Origin: JAEZJZ01 sp050949055
Lineage (GTDB): Bacteria > Bacillota > UBA994 > UBA5500
Assembly: GCA_050949055.1 (NCBI GenBank)
Contig: JBMNFA010000009.1
Span: 1-64,000, forward strand
Reading direction: 5' to 3'
DNA length: 64,000 bases
In this document: in pieces, positions 7,605-15,931 of the stretch
How the letters are laid out: the number at the start of each line of letters is the position of its first letter
Numbering within the stretch: position 1 is the first letter of the stretch
Program-made: the position numbers and the translations under genes
Notes under the pieces: model-generated
What the model was told of the DNA's origin: nothing
Databases searched by the model: none
The model's input: only the letters and a program-made list of their open reading frames with translations

Positions 7605-8393
7605 CTATGCGCTTTTTTGTTCACGTTCGATTACAGGCAATATACCTTTCTTGTTTTTAAGAAGGTCATAGATAAATAGCCTTCCTTTTTGTGTCCAATA
7701 TGTGTGCATTACGCTTCTTTCTGCATCAATAGCATGAGTCTTGGACTGCGTGTATCCTTGATCGGCGTACTCCTGATATAAAAGCCAGCAGTTTCCCATT
7801 TTGTACTGTACTCCAAGCTCATGAAGCAGCTTATTGAAAGCGCGGCCAGACATTCCGTAATCCTTGGCAATCTTGCTGATCGGCACAAGGCTTTTATTTT
7901 GCAATATAAGATCATAATAGCTCGCTTTGGGCTTCAACTCACTGATAATCTGTTTATTCTTTGCATTCTCTATTTCTAAAGATTTCCGTCTGTCGCGTTC
8001 TGCCTTTAGTTCAGAGAAAATCCTGATACCATATTCCGGATTGGAAATCATCTCTTCGATAACTTTATCTGTAGCATAAACTCCATATTTTCTGATCGTG
8101 GGCAGCACTTCATCAAAGACCCATCTTTCAAAGCGTTCAGCAGCAGGAAGCTTTGATTTAACAATTAATCGGAAAAGATCTCCTTCCGGAATAAATTTTA
8201 TATCCTGCTCACCGCCACTTGTAAGGACTCGGTGTTTCACCGACCCCTTTGTATGTCTCTTAATTGCATCGTAGGGATCTAAGTATCCAAGCATCCTCGC
8301 GCAATCTGCCGCAGGGAAGTATTCCTTTCCATCAATAACGAGTACTTTAAGTTCTCCAAATTCTGTATTCTTAAAAACCTGTAAATTAGTCAT
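7605..8393 (-). CDS. Phage antirepressor, BRO-N plus C-terminal KilAC-type domain
   Basis: A 262-residue protein. Residues 1-110 form a BRO-N domain (FGELKVLVIDGKEYFPAADC, ARMLGYLDPYDAIKRH, FERWVFDEVLPTIRKYG). A coiled-coil linker (about 120-155) follows, then an ANT/KilAC-type C-terminal domain (VPISKIAKDYGMSGRAFNKL, HELGVQYK). Antirepressors bind or titrate the prophage repressor and promote induction. It starts 5 bases after the DNA polymerase gene, within the early operon. A possible partner in the window is the XRE protein at 14449-14676. Confidence 0.9.
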   Translation of the reverse strand: MTNLQVFKNTEFGELKVLVIDGKEYFPAADCARMLGYLDPYDAIKRHTKGSVKHRVLTSGGEQDIKFIPEGDLFRLIVKSKLPAAERFERWVFDEVLPTIRKYGVYATDKVIEEMISNPEYGIRIFSELKAERDRRKSLEIENAKNKQIISELKPKASYYDLILQNKSLVPISKIAKDYGMSGRAFNKLLHELGVQYKMGNCWLLYQEYADQGYTQSKTHAIDAERSVMHTYWTQKGRLFIYDLLKNKKGILPVIEREQKSA

Positions 8394-8397
8394 AACA

Positions 8398-10320
8398 TCA
8401 ATCCTCCATTTCTTTCATTTCTCCAAAATTTCTTCCTACCGAAGCCTCTGCCACAATAGGTACATCAAATTCAGGGAAGGGTTGTGTTTCCATACACTCT
8501 TTTATAAAAACAACTGCTTCGTCCACCTTGTCTTCCGGTAATTCAAAAACCAGCTCGTCATGTATCTGCAGTATAGGTTTCAGCCAAAGCCTTTCGGGAA
8601 GTCCACTGATGATGCGCCCACAGGCAAGCTTTAGAATATCTGCCGCTGTACCTTGAATAGGTGTATTTAATGCGCACCGCTCGGCAAACGACTTCTTGCC
8701 CCAATCTGATGACCGAATTCCCAGCAAGTATCTTCGCCTGCCCAGCCATGTTTCTGAATAGCAGCTTACAGCAGCCCGCTTTTTTACCTCATCCTGCCAT
8801 TTGGCAAGACCGGGGTATCCGGATTTCAAGTTTTGAATGATGGTCTCACATTCGGACAAAGTTGGGTTCAGCCCAGCTTTAAATTTAAGTGTCCTCTGTA
8901 AGCCAGTAGGAAACAGGCCATAGAACACACCGAAATTGCAGTTCTTTGCAATGGTCCTACGCTCTTTATAATGTGGAGCATTTTTGTCTGCTGCCTCCTC
9001 AAAAGGAATGCGGTAAATAACAGAAGTGGTCTGAGCATGGATATCACCGCCAGTACGATAGGTTTCCAGCATACGTTTGTCCCTGCAATAAAATGCTCCG
9101 ACGCGCAGTTCTATCTGTGAAAAGTCAAGGGATAAAAGAACCTTTCCGGCCGGCGCAATGATAAATTTCCGTACGCCTATTGGGTCATTGTCTTTCTGCG
9201 GGCAATTCTGCATATTCGGGTTTCTTGACGCAAATCTGCCTGTCTCTGTCCCCAGTGGCATAAGGTCCGGATGAATCCTGCCGGTATCCTCATCAATAAA
9301 TCGAAGATAACCGTCTATATAGGTGGATTTGAGTTTGCCCCATTTGCGGTACTCCTGCACCAGATCAAATAAGCGAGCAAGTTCAGGCCTGTTGGATTCA
9401 CACCATTCTTTTAATAGGATCATGGTTTCATCATCGGCAGCTTCCTGATGTTTTGCGGTCGTTTTCATTACCGGAAGACCGAGATCCACAAAAAGATATT
9501 TTTTAAATGCTGAAGTTGAAGCATTTGCCCCAATCTCTACATTGCCGATAATTCCGGCAATCTCTTTTCTGATACTGACAATCTTTTCTGCGGCTTCCGC
9601 TTGTTTCTTCAGCATGGCTGACTTATCCACCAATATGCCGTTATACTTCATTATCCCGACATATACTGATGTAGGCGATTCTACCTCTTCCACAATAGTT
9701 CTGTGTTTGGGTAAAAATCTATCAAACCACTGATTGAAAACATGATACAAGCGAAGAGTGTAGTCGCTGTCAGCACAAGCGTAGCGGACAGTCTTCTCAT
9801 CCTGAGGGTTCAATTCATCGAAAAACCGACCTTCAGTAACCGTTGAGAATTCTGTCATTTCTGCTTTGCAGAGTGCAGGCGCAAGCGTTTTAAGTCCGCT
9901 GTCAGCAAGACTTCTGAACTCCCACTTGCTTTTTAATGTAAGCTGTGATGCTGCAATCGTGTCATAGCAAGGCTTTTGAAGGACGATACCTCTTGCGTAA
10001 AGGAACATAGACTCAAAAGCCAGATTATGAGCAACTTTTATTACATCTTTTGATTCGAATAGTAATTTCAGATAATCCCATATTGCCGCCTGGTTCTCTG
10101 CATTTCGCCCGCTACGATGTTTAAGTGGAACATATATAGCAGTCCCTTCTGATACTGAAAAACTGATCCCTGTAATATCTGCTTTATGAGCATCCAGAGC
10201 TGCACTTTTATCGTTCCTCCATTTATCGCGGGGTGACGTTTCAAAGTCGAAAGCAAATAGGACAGTGTTTTTCAGATACTCTTTTATTTCAGACAGCATA
10301 TAAACACATTTGTATCCCAT
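8398..10320 (-). CDS. Phage DNA polymerase I, family A, with 3'-5' exonuclease domain
   Basis: A 640-residue replicative polymerase. The exonuclease motifs are FAFDFETSP (Exo I, near residue 23), VAHNLAFES (Exo II, near 100) and YACADSDYTLRLY (Exo III, near 180). The polymerase motifs are LLSLDFSQIELRVGAF (A), RTIAKNCNFGVFYGL (B) and LQIHDELVFELPE (C), all intact. There is no 5'-3' exonuclease domain, as usual for phage forms. The ATG at 10320 follows AAAGGAGAACCGC. An inverted repeat stands just before the gene (10337-10370). It copies the phage genome together with the downstream primase/helicase. Confidence 0.95.
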   Translation of the reverse strand: MGYKCVYMLSEIKEYLKNTVLFAFDFETSPRDKWRNDKSAALDAHKADITGISFSVSEGTAIYVPLKHRSGRNAENQAAIWDYLKLLFESKDVIKVAHNLAFESMFLYARGIVLQKPCYDTIAASQLTLKSKWEFRSLADSGLKTLAPALCKAEMTEFSTVTEGRFFDELNPQDEKTVRYACADSDYTLRLYHVFNQWFDRFLPKHRTIVEEVESPTSVYVGIMKYNGILVDKSAMLKKQAEAAEKIVSIRKEIAGIIGNVEIGANASTSAFKKYLFVDLGLPVMKTTAKHQEAADDETMILLKEWCESNRPELARLFDLVQEYRKWGKLKSTYIDGYLRFIDEDTGRIHPDLMPLGTETGRFASRNPNMQNCPQKDNDPIGVRKFIIAPAGKVLLSLDFSQIELRVGAFYCRDKRMLETYRTGGDIHAQTTSVIYRIPFEEAADKNAPHYKERRTIAKNCNFGVFYGLFPTGLQRTLKFKAGLNPTLSECETIIQNLKSGYPGLAKWQDEVKKRAAVSCYSETWLGRRRYLLGIRSSDWGKKSFAERCALNTPIQGTAADILKLACGRIISGLPERLWLKPILQIHDELVFELPEDKVDEAVVFIKECMETQPFPEFDVPIVAEASVGRNFGEMKEMED

Positions 10321-10336
10321 GCGGTTCTCCTTTCCG

Positions 10337-10370
10337 CCCTATCGGAGATGGAAGTTACTCTCCGATAGGG
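10337..10370 (-). terminator. Hairpin upstream of the DNA polymerase gene
   Basis: A perfect 12-bp inverted repeat, CCCTATCGGAGA at 10337-10348 and its complement at 10359-10370, with a 10-base loop. It fills the short gap between the 250-residue gene and the polymerase gene. There is no T-run on the minus strand, so it may be an attenuator or RNA-stability hairpin rather than a full terminator. Confidence 0.5.
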
Positions 10371-10377
10371 CCTTTGA

Positions 10378-11130
10378 TCACTTAAGCGGCTCAGTAATTT
10401 CACCTGATTCAGGGTCTACATTTATTACCTCTTCACCGGCAGGTTCAGTGTCATGGCCGACTCGGGTACTGAATGCTTTGACCTGCTCGGAAAGCTTGGA
10501 TATCAACGCATATTCGTCAGCGGTCAGATTCCGATCTACAGCAAACTGAGCCTGTGAATAGGTGATACCGCTTGAATTGGTCGCCTTTTTCAATGAAAAG
10601 CGGGTAACTACGCTGTTCGATTTTTTACCTTTAGAAAGCAGCCTTTTGATGTAGCGGGAAAACTCTTTCAACGATCCTGTTGGCAATGAGAGTATCAACG
10701 GGAAAATCTCCCCTTCACGCAGTACATATATCCTGCGGCGGTTCTTGCAAGCTTTGCTGCCGTTTTCCCCCGAACCGAACTGATTATATGGGCATTTGGC
10801 ACAGCTTCCTCCGGGGTCTCCTTCGCCGGTTATACCATCAAAGCTTCCGCAATCCGGTGGGTTACTGCCTCCGGTATACTTGTCCTTGTAGTATGCATAA
10901 AGTGGATGATGATAAAGAATTACCGCTGAGAATTCCTTGACAGTATCAGGTTCTCCGGGATTTTCCCCGGGCACTTCGAATACTGTGCTGCCTGCGGACG
11001 GGATTTTTATGCGTTCAAAAGTCATGTCAAGACCGTCAAGTTCTGATGCCATTGCCTCGTCAAGATTGAAATCAGCGAGCTGAAGAAAACCTGTATTTTC
11101 GTTAATAGTTACGAGTTCATTGTTTTTCAT
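10378..11130 (-). CDS. Phage replication-module protein of unknown function with a cysteine cluster
   Basis: A 250-residue acidic protein. The central part holds PPDCGSFDG, GGSCAKCPYNQFGSGENGSK and ACKNRRRIYVLREGEIFPL, so four cysteines (CxnCxxCxnC) could bind zinc. The C-terminal tail is acidic (GEEVINVDPESGEITEPLK), as in single-stranded-DNA-binding proteins of some phages. Similar proteins occur upstream of family-A polymerases in Clostridia phages; I know no proven function. A DNA-binding role in replication is possible. It starts at ATG 11130 and is followed, 57 bases on, by the polymerase gene. Confidence 0.7.
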   Translation of the reverse strand: MKNNELVTINENTGFLQLADFNLDEAMASELDGLDMTFERIKIPSAGSTVFEVPGENPGEPDTVKEFSAVILYHHPLYAYYKDKYTGGSNPPDCGSFDGITGEGDPGGSCAKCPYNQFGSGENGSKACKNRRRIYVLREGEIFPLILSLPTGSLKEFSRYIKRLLSKGKKSNSVVTRFSLKKATNSSGITYSQAQFAVDRNLTADEYALISKLSEQVKAFSTRVGHDTEPAGEEVINVDPESGEITEPLK

Positions 11131-11174
11131 GCTTTTATACCTCCGTAATTATGAATTTGGAATGTAATCTATAT

Positions 11175-11247
11175 CATTGTTCTTTGAAGCATTGTTCTTC
11201 GAACAGTTATTCCTTGAACATTGATATTGGAGCATTGCTTTCTGAAG
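11175..11247. repeat. Degenerate 15-base tandem repeat, five units
   Basis: Units begin at 11175, 11190, 11205, 11220 and 11233 and read CATTGTTCTTTGAAG, CATTGTTCTTCGAAC, AGTTATTCCTTGAAC, a shortened 13-base unit, and CATTGCTTTCTGAAG. The array sits in the non-coding gap between the 250- and 138-residue phage genes. It does not look coding on either strand. It may be a protein-binding ladder or a remnant. Confidence 0.55.
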
Positions 11248-11251
11248 CTAT

Positions 11252-11668
11252 TTACCTTGCTGCTTTCCGCACAGTTACTGTTGTCTTTTCGAAGACATTC
11301 ACAAGGCCTTTCAGCCAGTCCGGAAGCTCGTCCCCATTCTCCGCAATCTGTTCTTTAACAAATGCTGACAGGGAATTTGCATTTACTGTTTCATAGATGA
11401 GTTCTCCAAAGCCTTTACTGCGTAGTGCGTCAAACAGTTCCTCCTTCATGCCTGCGGCAGCACTGGCTCTTGTTGTCGTTGAAAGGCAGAACATTGTTCC
11501 TGCTCTTGTGAAATTTTGCGTCTCACTGCTGATCATCAGCTCAGACAGACGGTATTCGACCTCGTCAATCTCCGCATTTATGCTTTTCAGTTCCTCTTCA
11601 ACAGCCTTCTTTGCCTCGCGCAGCTCCTTAAGACGGTCAGCAAGTTCAAACATCGCATTATTGCTCAC
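11252..11668 (-). CDS. Phage coiled-coil protein of unknown function
   Basis: A 138-residue protein starting at a GTG (11668) preceded by GAGGTGAAAGCT; the longer frame lacks a ribosome site. Residues about 5-50 form a strong coiled coil (LKELREAKKAVEEELKSINA, EIDEVEYRLSELM). The rest is a small domain with FDALRSKGFGELIYETVNAN and a Trp-containing ELPDWLKGLV. It overlaps the end of the helicase gene by 11 bases, so it is co-translated in the replication operon. I do not recognise a function. Confidence 0.65.
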   Translation of the reverse strand: MSNNAMFELADRLKELREAKKAVEEELKSINAEIDEVEYRLSELMISSETQNFTRAGTMFCLSTTTRASAAAGMKEELFDALRSKGFGELIYETVNANSLSAFVKEQIAENGDELPDWLKGLVNVFEKTTVTVRKAAR

Positions 11669-13150
11669 AGCTTTCACCTCCCTCTGGGGCAAAAGGATTT
11701 GCTCCTTTGCGGTAGTCGTCTATCAGCATTTTTGCAAGATCTGCCTTATTGCGCAGAGCAGTCAGGATTTTTGAGTCTACAGTACCCTTGGCGATAAGGT
11801 AGATATATGTGCAACCGTTCTTTTGTCCAACTCTATGGATACGGGCTTTTGTCTGCTCGAAATTCGACATGGAATAATCAAGGGAGTAAAATACCATTGT
11901 GCTTGCAGCGGTTAGTGTAATACCGAGTCCAGCGGTTGCAATCTGGCCTACAAACACCATGCAGTCAGGATCATATTGAAACCGGTGGACTTGCTCTTGG
12001 CGATCCTTAGTTGCACCATAAATACACGCATAACCGATGTTCTTCTTCTCCAGCAACCTGCATATGGCATGAATCTCAGGGATAAACCTTGCTATGACAA
12101 CCAGCTTATGTCCTTCTTGAATACTGCTTTCAAGGATATCTTCAAGAGCTTTCAACTTGGCATCACTGACTTGCTCGATTTTCCCACCGTCATCGCTTCC
12201 GATGAAGCCGCCGGTTAATTGCGAAAGACGAAGCAAGCGTGTCAGTATGTTTGTAGCTGTTACTTCTCCTGCTGACAGCTCAGTATAGCTTTGTTTGACA
12301 AGCTCTTTATATTTCTTTAAAGTGACAGGCTCAAGCTCAATATGGCGAATAATATCGGTGGTTTCCGGCAAATCCAGACACTCCGCTTTGGTCGCCCGGA
12401 ATGCAATGCTGTGAATCCTTTTCATCAAATCCTGTTCCATTGATTTTTTCAGCACTGGCGTATGGTTGCCATAGCCGACCATGTTGAAATAACGGTTTCT
12501 GAAGGCATAGAAGCTGTTTCCAAAGATGCGTGGATCGAGAAACTTATACTGGCTGAATACATCTATGGCTTTGTTGGTTATAACCGTTCCTGTCAGTAGG
12601 AGCCGATACCGGGCAAGCAAGCCCAATCGGTGCATTGCTTTTGAAACCGCTGTATTATGAGTTTTAATTTTATGTCCTTCATCGGCGATGATAATGTCAG
12701 GATGCCAGTTTGCCAGTTCCTTTTCCATTCTCCATGCAGATTCGTAGTTGACTACCACCACATGGACACCTTCGCCAGTTAAAAATCTTAGCTGTTGGAT
12801 TTTCTTTTGAATCATGCCATTAAGGACTATAAGCTGATATGGGAAATCTGCGAACCGTTTAAACTCGTCTTCCCACACTCCCAGAATGGAAAGTGGCGCA
12901 ACAATCAGCACACGTTTTATTCTTCCTGCAGCAAGCAATGCTCCTATAATGGCGATTGAGACAAGAGTTTTCCCGGTGCTGTTCAGCCCATTTCCATCAG
13001 GAGCGCTGCACCCCATCCGGAAATGGCAGAAACACCACCACCCTTCAAAAGCCCAAATAGACTGCAGATGAAATTGAAAGCACGAATCTGATGCTTATAT
13101 GGTCTGCCCTTTATGGGCATTGGAATAATTTCTTCGCGTTTAGAATGCAT
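11658..13150 (-). pseudogene. SNF2-type DEAD-like helicase, frameshifted in its Walker A region
   Basis: The open frame 11658-13016 holds most of a SNF2 helicase: RVLIVAPLSILGVWEDEFKR (Ia), DIIIADEGHKIK (motif II, DEGH), LLLTGTVI (III), GLGITLTAAS and QTKARIHRVGQKNGC (VI). The true start is upstream: ATG at 13150 overlaps the end of the 67-residue gene, with GGAGG before it, and reads MHSKREEIIPMPIKGRPYKH to ALLMEMG, where TGA at 12985-12983 stops it. One missing base there (for example a C) would restore MEMGLNSTGKT, a full Walker A, in a 497-residue protein. Either the gene is dead or the base was lost in sequencing. Such helicases sit in phage replication modules. Confidence 0.78.
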
Positions 13151-13343
13151 CAAGATCATCTACCTCCGAAACTTCGCGGATATCGACAGACTTTACACTG
13201 TTACCAGGAACAATAATCGTTACTCTCTGTTTTCTCCCCAGCAGATATTGCAAAAACCTTTCTCGTAGAGTGACATTGCGACATTTCACAATACCTAAAT
13301 CTCTGTCATTATCCGAGATATTGATTTTGAGTTTGTGTTTCAT
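13140..13343 (-). CDS. Small phage protein of unknown function
   Basis: A 67-residue, charged protein (MKHKLKINISDNDRDLGIVK ... VDIREVSEVDDLDAF) with a basic N-terminal half and an acidic C-terminus. A GAGGTG ribosome site lies before the ATG at 13343. Its stop overlaps the start of the helicase gene, so the two are probably translationally coupled. Similar small proteins precede SNF2 helicase genes in related prophages; the function is unknown. Confidence 0.65.
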   Translation of the reverse strand: MKHKLKINISDNDRDLGIVKCRNVTLRERFLQYLLGRKQRVTIIVPGNSVKSVDIREVSEVDDLDAF

Positions 13344-13424
13344 ATGCTCTTTTCACCTCATCTTTCTTAGGACTGATGTTTTGGCCCTCACTGTTAGGCC
13401 ACGAAAACAGTAAAAGTAAACCCC

Positions 13425-13814
13425 CTAACTCAAAATTTTTTTTAGTTTTTCATGGATCTTTTTCATGCGGTTTGTAATAGCCATCTTACTGACCCCTTCT
13501 TCTCGTGCTATTGAAGCAAGGGATTCATTATTGAAGTACACCCTTCGTACCAGTTCTTTTTGCTGTGGGAGAAGACTATCGATGGCTTTTAGCAATGTCT
13601 CATTTTCTTGAGTTCTTATGTACTCTGCGGCAATGTCGGTATTGCTTGCGAAAATCTCTCCCTCATATTTCATTGCATCAAGTGATGTATGTCGGCGAGT
13701 CTCTTTATGGTTAATGTTGTATTCCTGACGGTCAAGTTCGACCAGAATTTCTCCCCACTCTTCAGATACTTCAATTTCAATGGTTTCAGTGTTGAAGTGA
13801 TATTTGATTTTCAT
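13425..13814 (-). CDS. Sigma-70-like phage regulator
   Basis: A 129-residue protein from ATG 13814 (AAGGAGCTG upstream). The N-terminal half is a short beta-rich segment (MKIKYHFNTETIEIEVSEEW). The C-terminal half is sigma-region-4-like: LLPQQKELVRRVYFNNESLA then SIAREEGVSKMAITNRMKKI, a clear helix-turn-helix that would recognise -35-like DNA. It may control phage gene expression early in the cycle. A large inverted repeat (13861-13946) lies directly upstream of the gene. Confidence 0.72.
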   Translation of the reverse strand: MKIKYHFNTETIEIEVSEEWGEILVELDRQEYNINHKETRRHTSLDAMKYEGEIFASNTDIAAEYIRTQENETLLKAIDSLLPQQKELVRRVYFNNESLASIAREEGVSKMAITNRMKKIHEKLKKILS

Positions 13815-13860
13815 TTTTCTCAGCTCCTTGAATTTCAGATTTTTGAAATCCGCAGGAGCC

Positions 13861-13946
13861 GAAAATCCGTAGAACAAAAAATGACGGCCGGGATAATTCT
13901 CTGGTATGAGAATTAATCCTGGCCGTCATGCAGCTCCGCGGATTTT
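13861..13946. repeat. Large nested inverted repeat between two phage early genes
   Basis: The inner stem (about 13882-13901 with 13908-13928) pairs TGACGGCCGGGAT with ATCCTGGCCGTCA and AATTCTC with GAGAATT around a short TGGTAT loop, with one mismatch and one bulge. An outer stem pairs GAAAATCCG (13861-13869) with CGGATTTTC (13938-13946). Together they make an 86-base structure. It could be an intrinsic terminator, an RNA element or a regulator-binding palindrome. Confidence 0.6.
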
Positions 13947-13966
13947 CTATTTAGTTGATTAACGTC

Positions 13967-14176
13967 TTATGCTGCGCAGACATAGCTTTCTACATGAAAA
14001 GCAGCATCATTTATTCGTTTGATTATTGTGACAACCCCATCACGTTCAATCTTCAATGTTCCTCCGATAGGTATCTGTGTACTGGTTTTACATCGTTTAT
14101 ATGCAACTTCTACAAGACCTGTGGCTGCGTCAGCTTTACAGACTAAGCGACCATTGAAATCGCGAATATCTTTCAT
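13967..14176 (-). CDS. Small early phage protein of unknown function
   Basis: A 69-residue protein (MKDIRDFNGRLVCKADAATG ...) with a strong ribosome site (AAAAAGGAGGGTAACTC) before its ATG at 14176. The sequence alternates short hydrophobic and polar stretches (IPIGGTLKIERDGVVTII), which suggests a small beta-barrel. It is the first gene of the minus-strand phage operon in this window. No function is known. Confidence 0.65.
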   Translation of the reverse strand: MKDIRDFNGRLVCKADAATGLVEVAYKRCKTSTQIPIGGTLKIERDGVVTIIKRINDAAFHVESYVCAA

Positions 14177-14264
14177 GAGTTACCCTCCTTTTTCTTAAAT
14201 TACAGCTTTGTTCCGCCGTCTATCTAAATTTTATTAATTCGAGCACCTGAAGTCCTCGGCTATG

Positions 14265-14297
14265 ACTCCGCTGTTACTCCGCTGAAACTCCGCAAAT
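14265..14297. repeat. Three direct repeats at an 11-base spacing in the divergent control region
   Basis: ACTCCGCTGTT, ACTCCGCTGAA and ACTCCGCAAAT start at 14265, 14276 and 14287, exactly one helical turn apart. They lie in the gap between the leftward phage early operon and the rightward XRE/defence operon. Such spacing suits a protein that binds one face of the helix. The 272-base gap (14177-14448) otherwise holds only the promoter at 14369-14397. Confidence 0.55.
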
Positions 14298-14368
14298 CTC
14301 CATTTATTTTTGGAACAAAACTAACATAAGCGTTTGTAAAGCCGAAGTTTGTATATATAAATAACTAA

Positions 14369-14397
14369 TTGTAATTTGTATAGTTAATTGCTATAAT
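14369..14397 (+). promoter_or_regulatory. Sigma-A-type promoter for the XRE/ABC-3C/restriction operon
   Basis: TTGTAA (14369-14374) and TATAAT (14392-14397) are separated by 17 bases, close to consensus. The start of transcription would fall near 14404, about 45 bases before the XRE start codon. Short near-repeats (AACTAATTG and AGTTAATTG) overlap the promoter and could be sites for the XRE protein itself. Confidence 0.6.
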
Positions 14398-14448
14398 AAT
14401 AAATAACCTGTTGGGAATACCATCCAATAGTGCTTGGAGGCGATTAAA

Positions 14449-14676
14449 ATGGCATTTAGTTATAATAAACTTTGGAAACTATTAATTGATAAAAAGATGA
14501 TGAAAAAAGATCTGATGGCGATGACGAATTTAACATCGACAACAATAGCGAAGTTGAGTAAAGATTTGCCGGTAAGCATGGATGTGTTAGGAAGAATCTG
14601 TAAAGCTCTTGATGTCAACATAGGCGATATTGTCGACTATGTTGACGACGATATTCCAACCAATAAAACAAAATAA
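14449..14676 (+). CDS. XRE-family transcriptional regulator
   Basis: A 75-residue Cro/CI-like protein that is almost entirely one helix-turn-helix domain: MAFSYNKLWKLLIDKKMMKK, then DLMAMTNLTSTTIAKLSKD and LGRICKALDVNIGDIVDYV. The ATG at 14449 follows GGAGG by 8 bases and is preferred to the upstream TTG. It is the first gene of the defence operon, 16 bases before the ABC-3C gene. It probably represses the promoter at 14369-14397 and, because the phage early operon runs the other way, perhaps that operon too. Confidence 0.85.
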   Translation: MAFSYNKLWKLLIDKKMMKKDLMAMTNLTSTTIAKLSKDLPVSMDVLGRICKALDVNIGDIVDYVDDDIPTNKTK

Positions 14677-14692
14677 CAGGAGGGCGCAATAC

Positions 14693-15931
14693 ATGAAGAA
14701 GCTATGTTTTGGCACTTTTGCAACAATTTTAAAGATTTGCATGGCAAAAAGAGTAACACAAAAGCAATTGTGCGGTACCATGCTGCTTTCTATTGCGCCT
14801 ACTTATGATATTCGCAGCGATGATGGCACCGTTTCAGATTTGATATTAGGTAAAAAAAATCTTTCACCTGTTGTAACCGATGCTGCTCCGGATGTAGATG
14901 CTCGTGATATTTCGGTTTTCTTTAAGGAGAAAGTCCTCCCCATGTTGGATAGTAATAAAAATAGCCTAATAGTTCTTGCATTGAAGGACATCATTGCTTC
15001 TGATGACACAATCGAACCTGAAACAATTGTTGAGAAAGTAAATAACATGACAAAGGAGGATATTGTTACCTGTAATTCATTTGTTCTGGAAGACTTTCTT
15101 GCCGGAATATTTCTTTATACAGTACTTAATGTCGAAAACAGGAATTGTGAAAATAGTGTAAGAGAGATAACCGATGAGTACATACAATCCTTTGAAACTC
15201 AAAAGAAAAGCATTAAATTTATTACAACTTACAATAATTTTTCTATGGAAGCCGCTAATGAAGTTGCGATCGATGCTCGAGCTTTGGTGCTACTAGCTGA
15301 AACGGGCGGCAGATGCCAAAAGTGCGGTAGAATTCTTGGTATAAAAAAAGAAGGCAACGATATTAACTACGCTAAGATCGTTCGCCTTTCAGAAACTGAC
15401 GATATTATTCTATGTGTTGACTGTGAACGCGAAATTCGAAATTTATCTGAAGAAGATAAATTGGCTTTATTATCCGACAAGCATGACTTAGAAATACTTG
15501 TTAAGGCAAGAGATGCTACATCAAGACATGAAATAGAAAAGCAAATTGAACAAGTACTTCGAGAAGTTGATCTAATGGATGTTACAGCCGATACACAACT
15601 CAAAATGGAACCTATTAAGGTTGAAAATAAAATTACTGAAAAACGCCTGAAAGAAAGAGTGCTTTTTGATGTTAGACGGTTTTATGAAGGAGTAAATGAT
15701 ACATTAGATCGGTTAGCCGGAGAAAATAAATTAAATGTGGATAGATTTGCTAAAAGTATTAAACGGATGTATGAAGATGCTAGTGAATCACAGATTTCAC
15801 AAAGTGCTATTTACAACCTCCTTGTTGAGACATTATTTGAAAAGACCGGTCGTAAATACAGAGAGGCTTGTGAGATAATAATCTCCTACTTCGTGCAAAG
15901 GTGTGAGGTGTTCGATGAGATTACCAAATAA
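14693..15931 (+). CDS. ABC-3C system effector candidate with four-cysteine treble-clef/HNH-like domain
   Basis: A 412-residue protein, first of three genes of an ABC-three-component conflict system. Residues 205-250 contain C208, C211, C241 and C244 (GGRCQKCGRILG ... IILCVDCEREI), a treble-clef zinc site as in HNH nucleases, but the stretch between the pairs (NYAKIVRLSETDD) lacks the catalytic histidines. The C-terminal part (about 320-412) is helical and should be the domain that docks on the middle component. The ATG at 14693 has AGGAGGG 8 bases upstream. In known systems of this type the effector is released or activated through the ABC ATPase. Nuclease activity here is uncertain because of the missing residues. 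Confidence 0.65.
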   Translation: MKKLCFGTFATILKICMAKRVTQKQLCGTMLLSIAPTYDIRSDDGTVSDLILGKKNLSPVVTDAAPDVDARDISVFFKEKVLPMLDSNKNSLIVLALKDIIASDDTIEPETIVEKVNNMTKEDIVTCNSFVLEDFLAGIFLYTVLNVENRNCENSVREITDEYIQSFETQKKSIKFITTYNNFSMEAANEVAIDARALVLLAETGGRCQKCGRILGIKKEGNDINYAKIVRLSETDDIILCVDCEREIRNLSEEDKLALLSDKHDLEILVKARDATSRHEIEKQIEQVLREVDLMDVTADTQLKMEPIKVENKITEKRLKERVLFDVRRFYEGVNDTLDRLAGENKLNVDRFAKSIKRMYEDASESQISQSAIYNLLVETLFEKTGRKYREACEIIISYFVQRCEVFDEITK

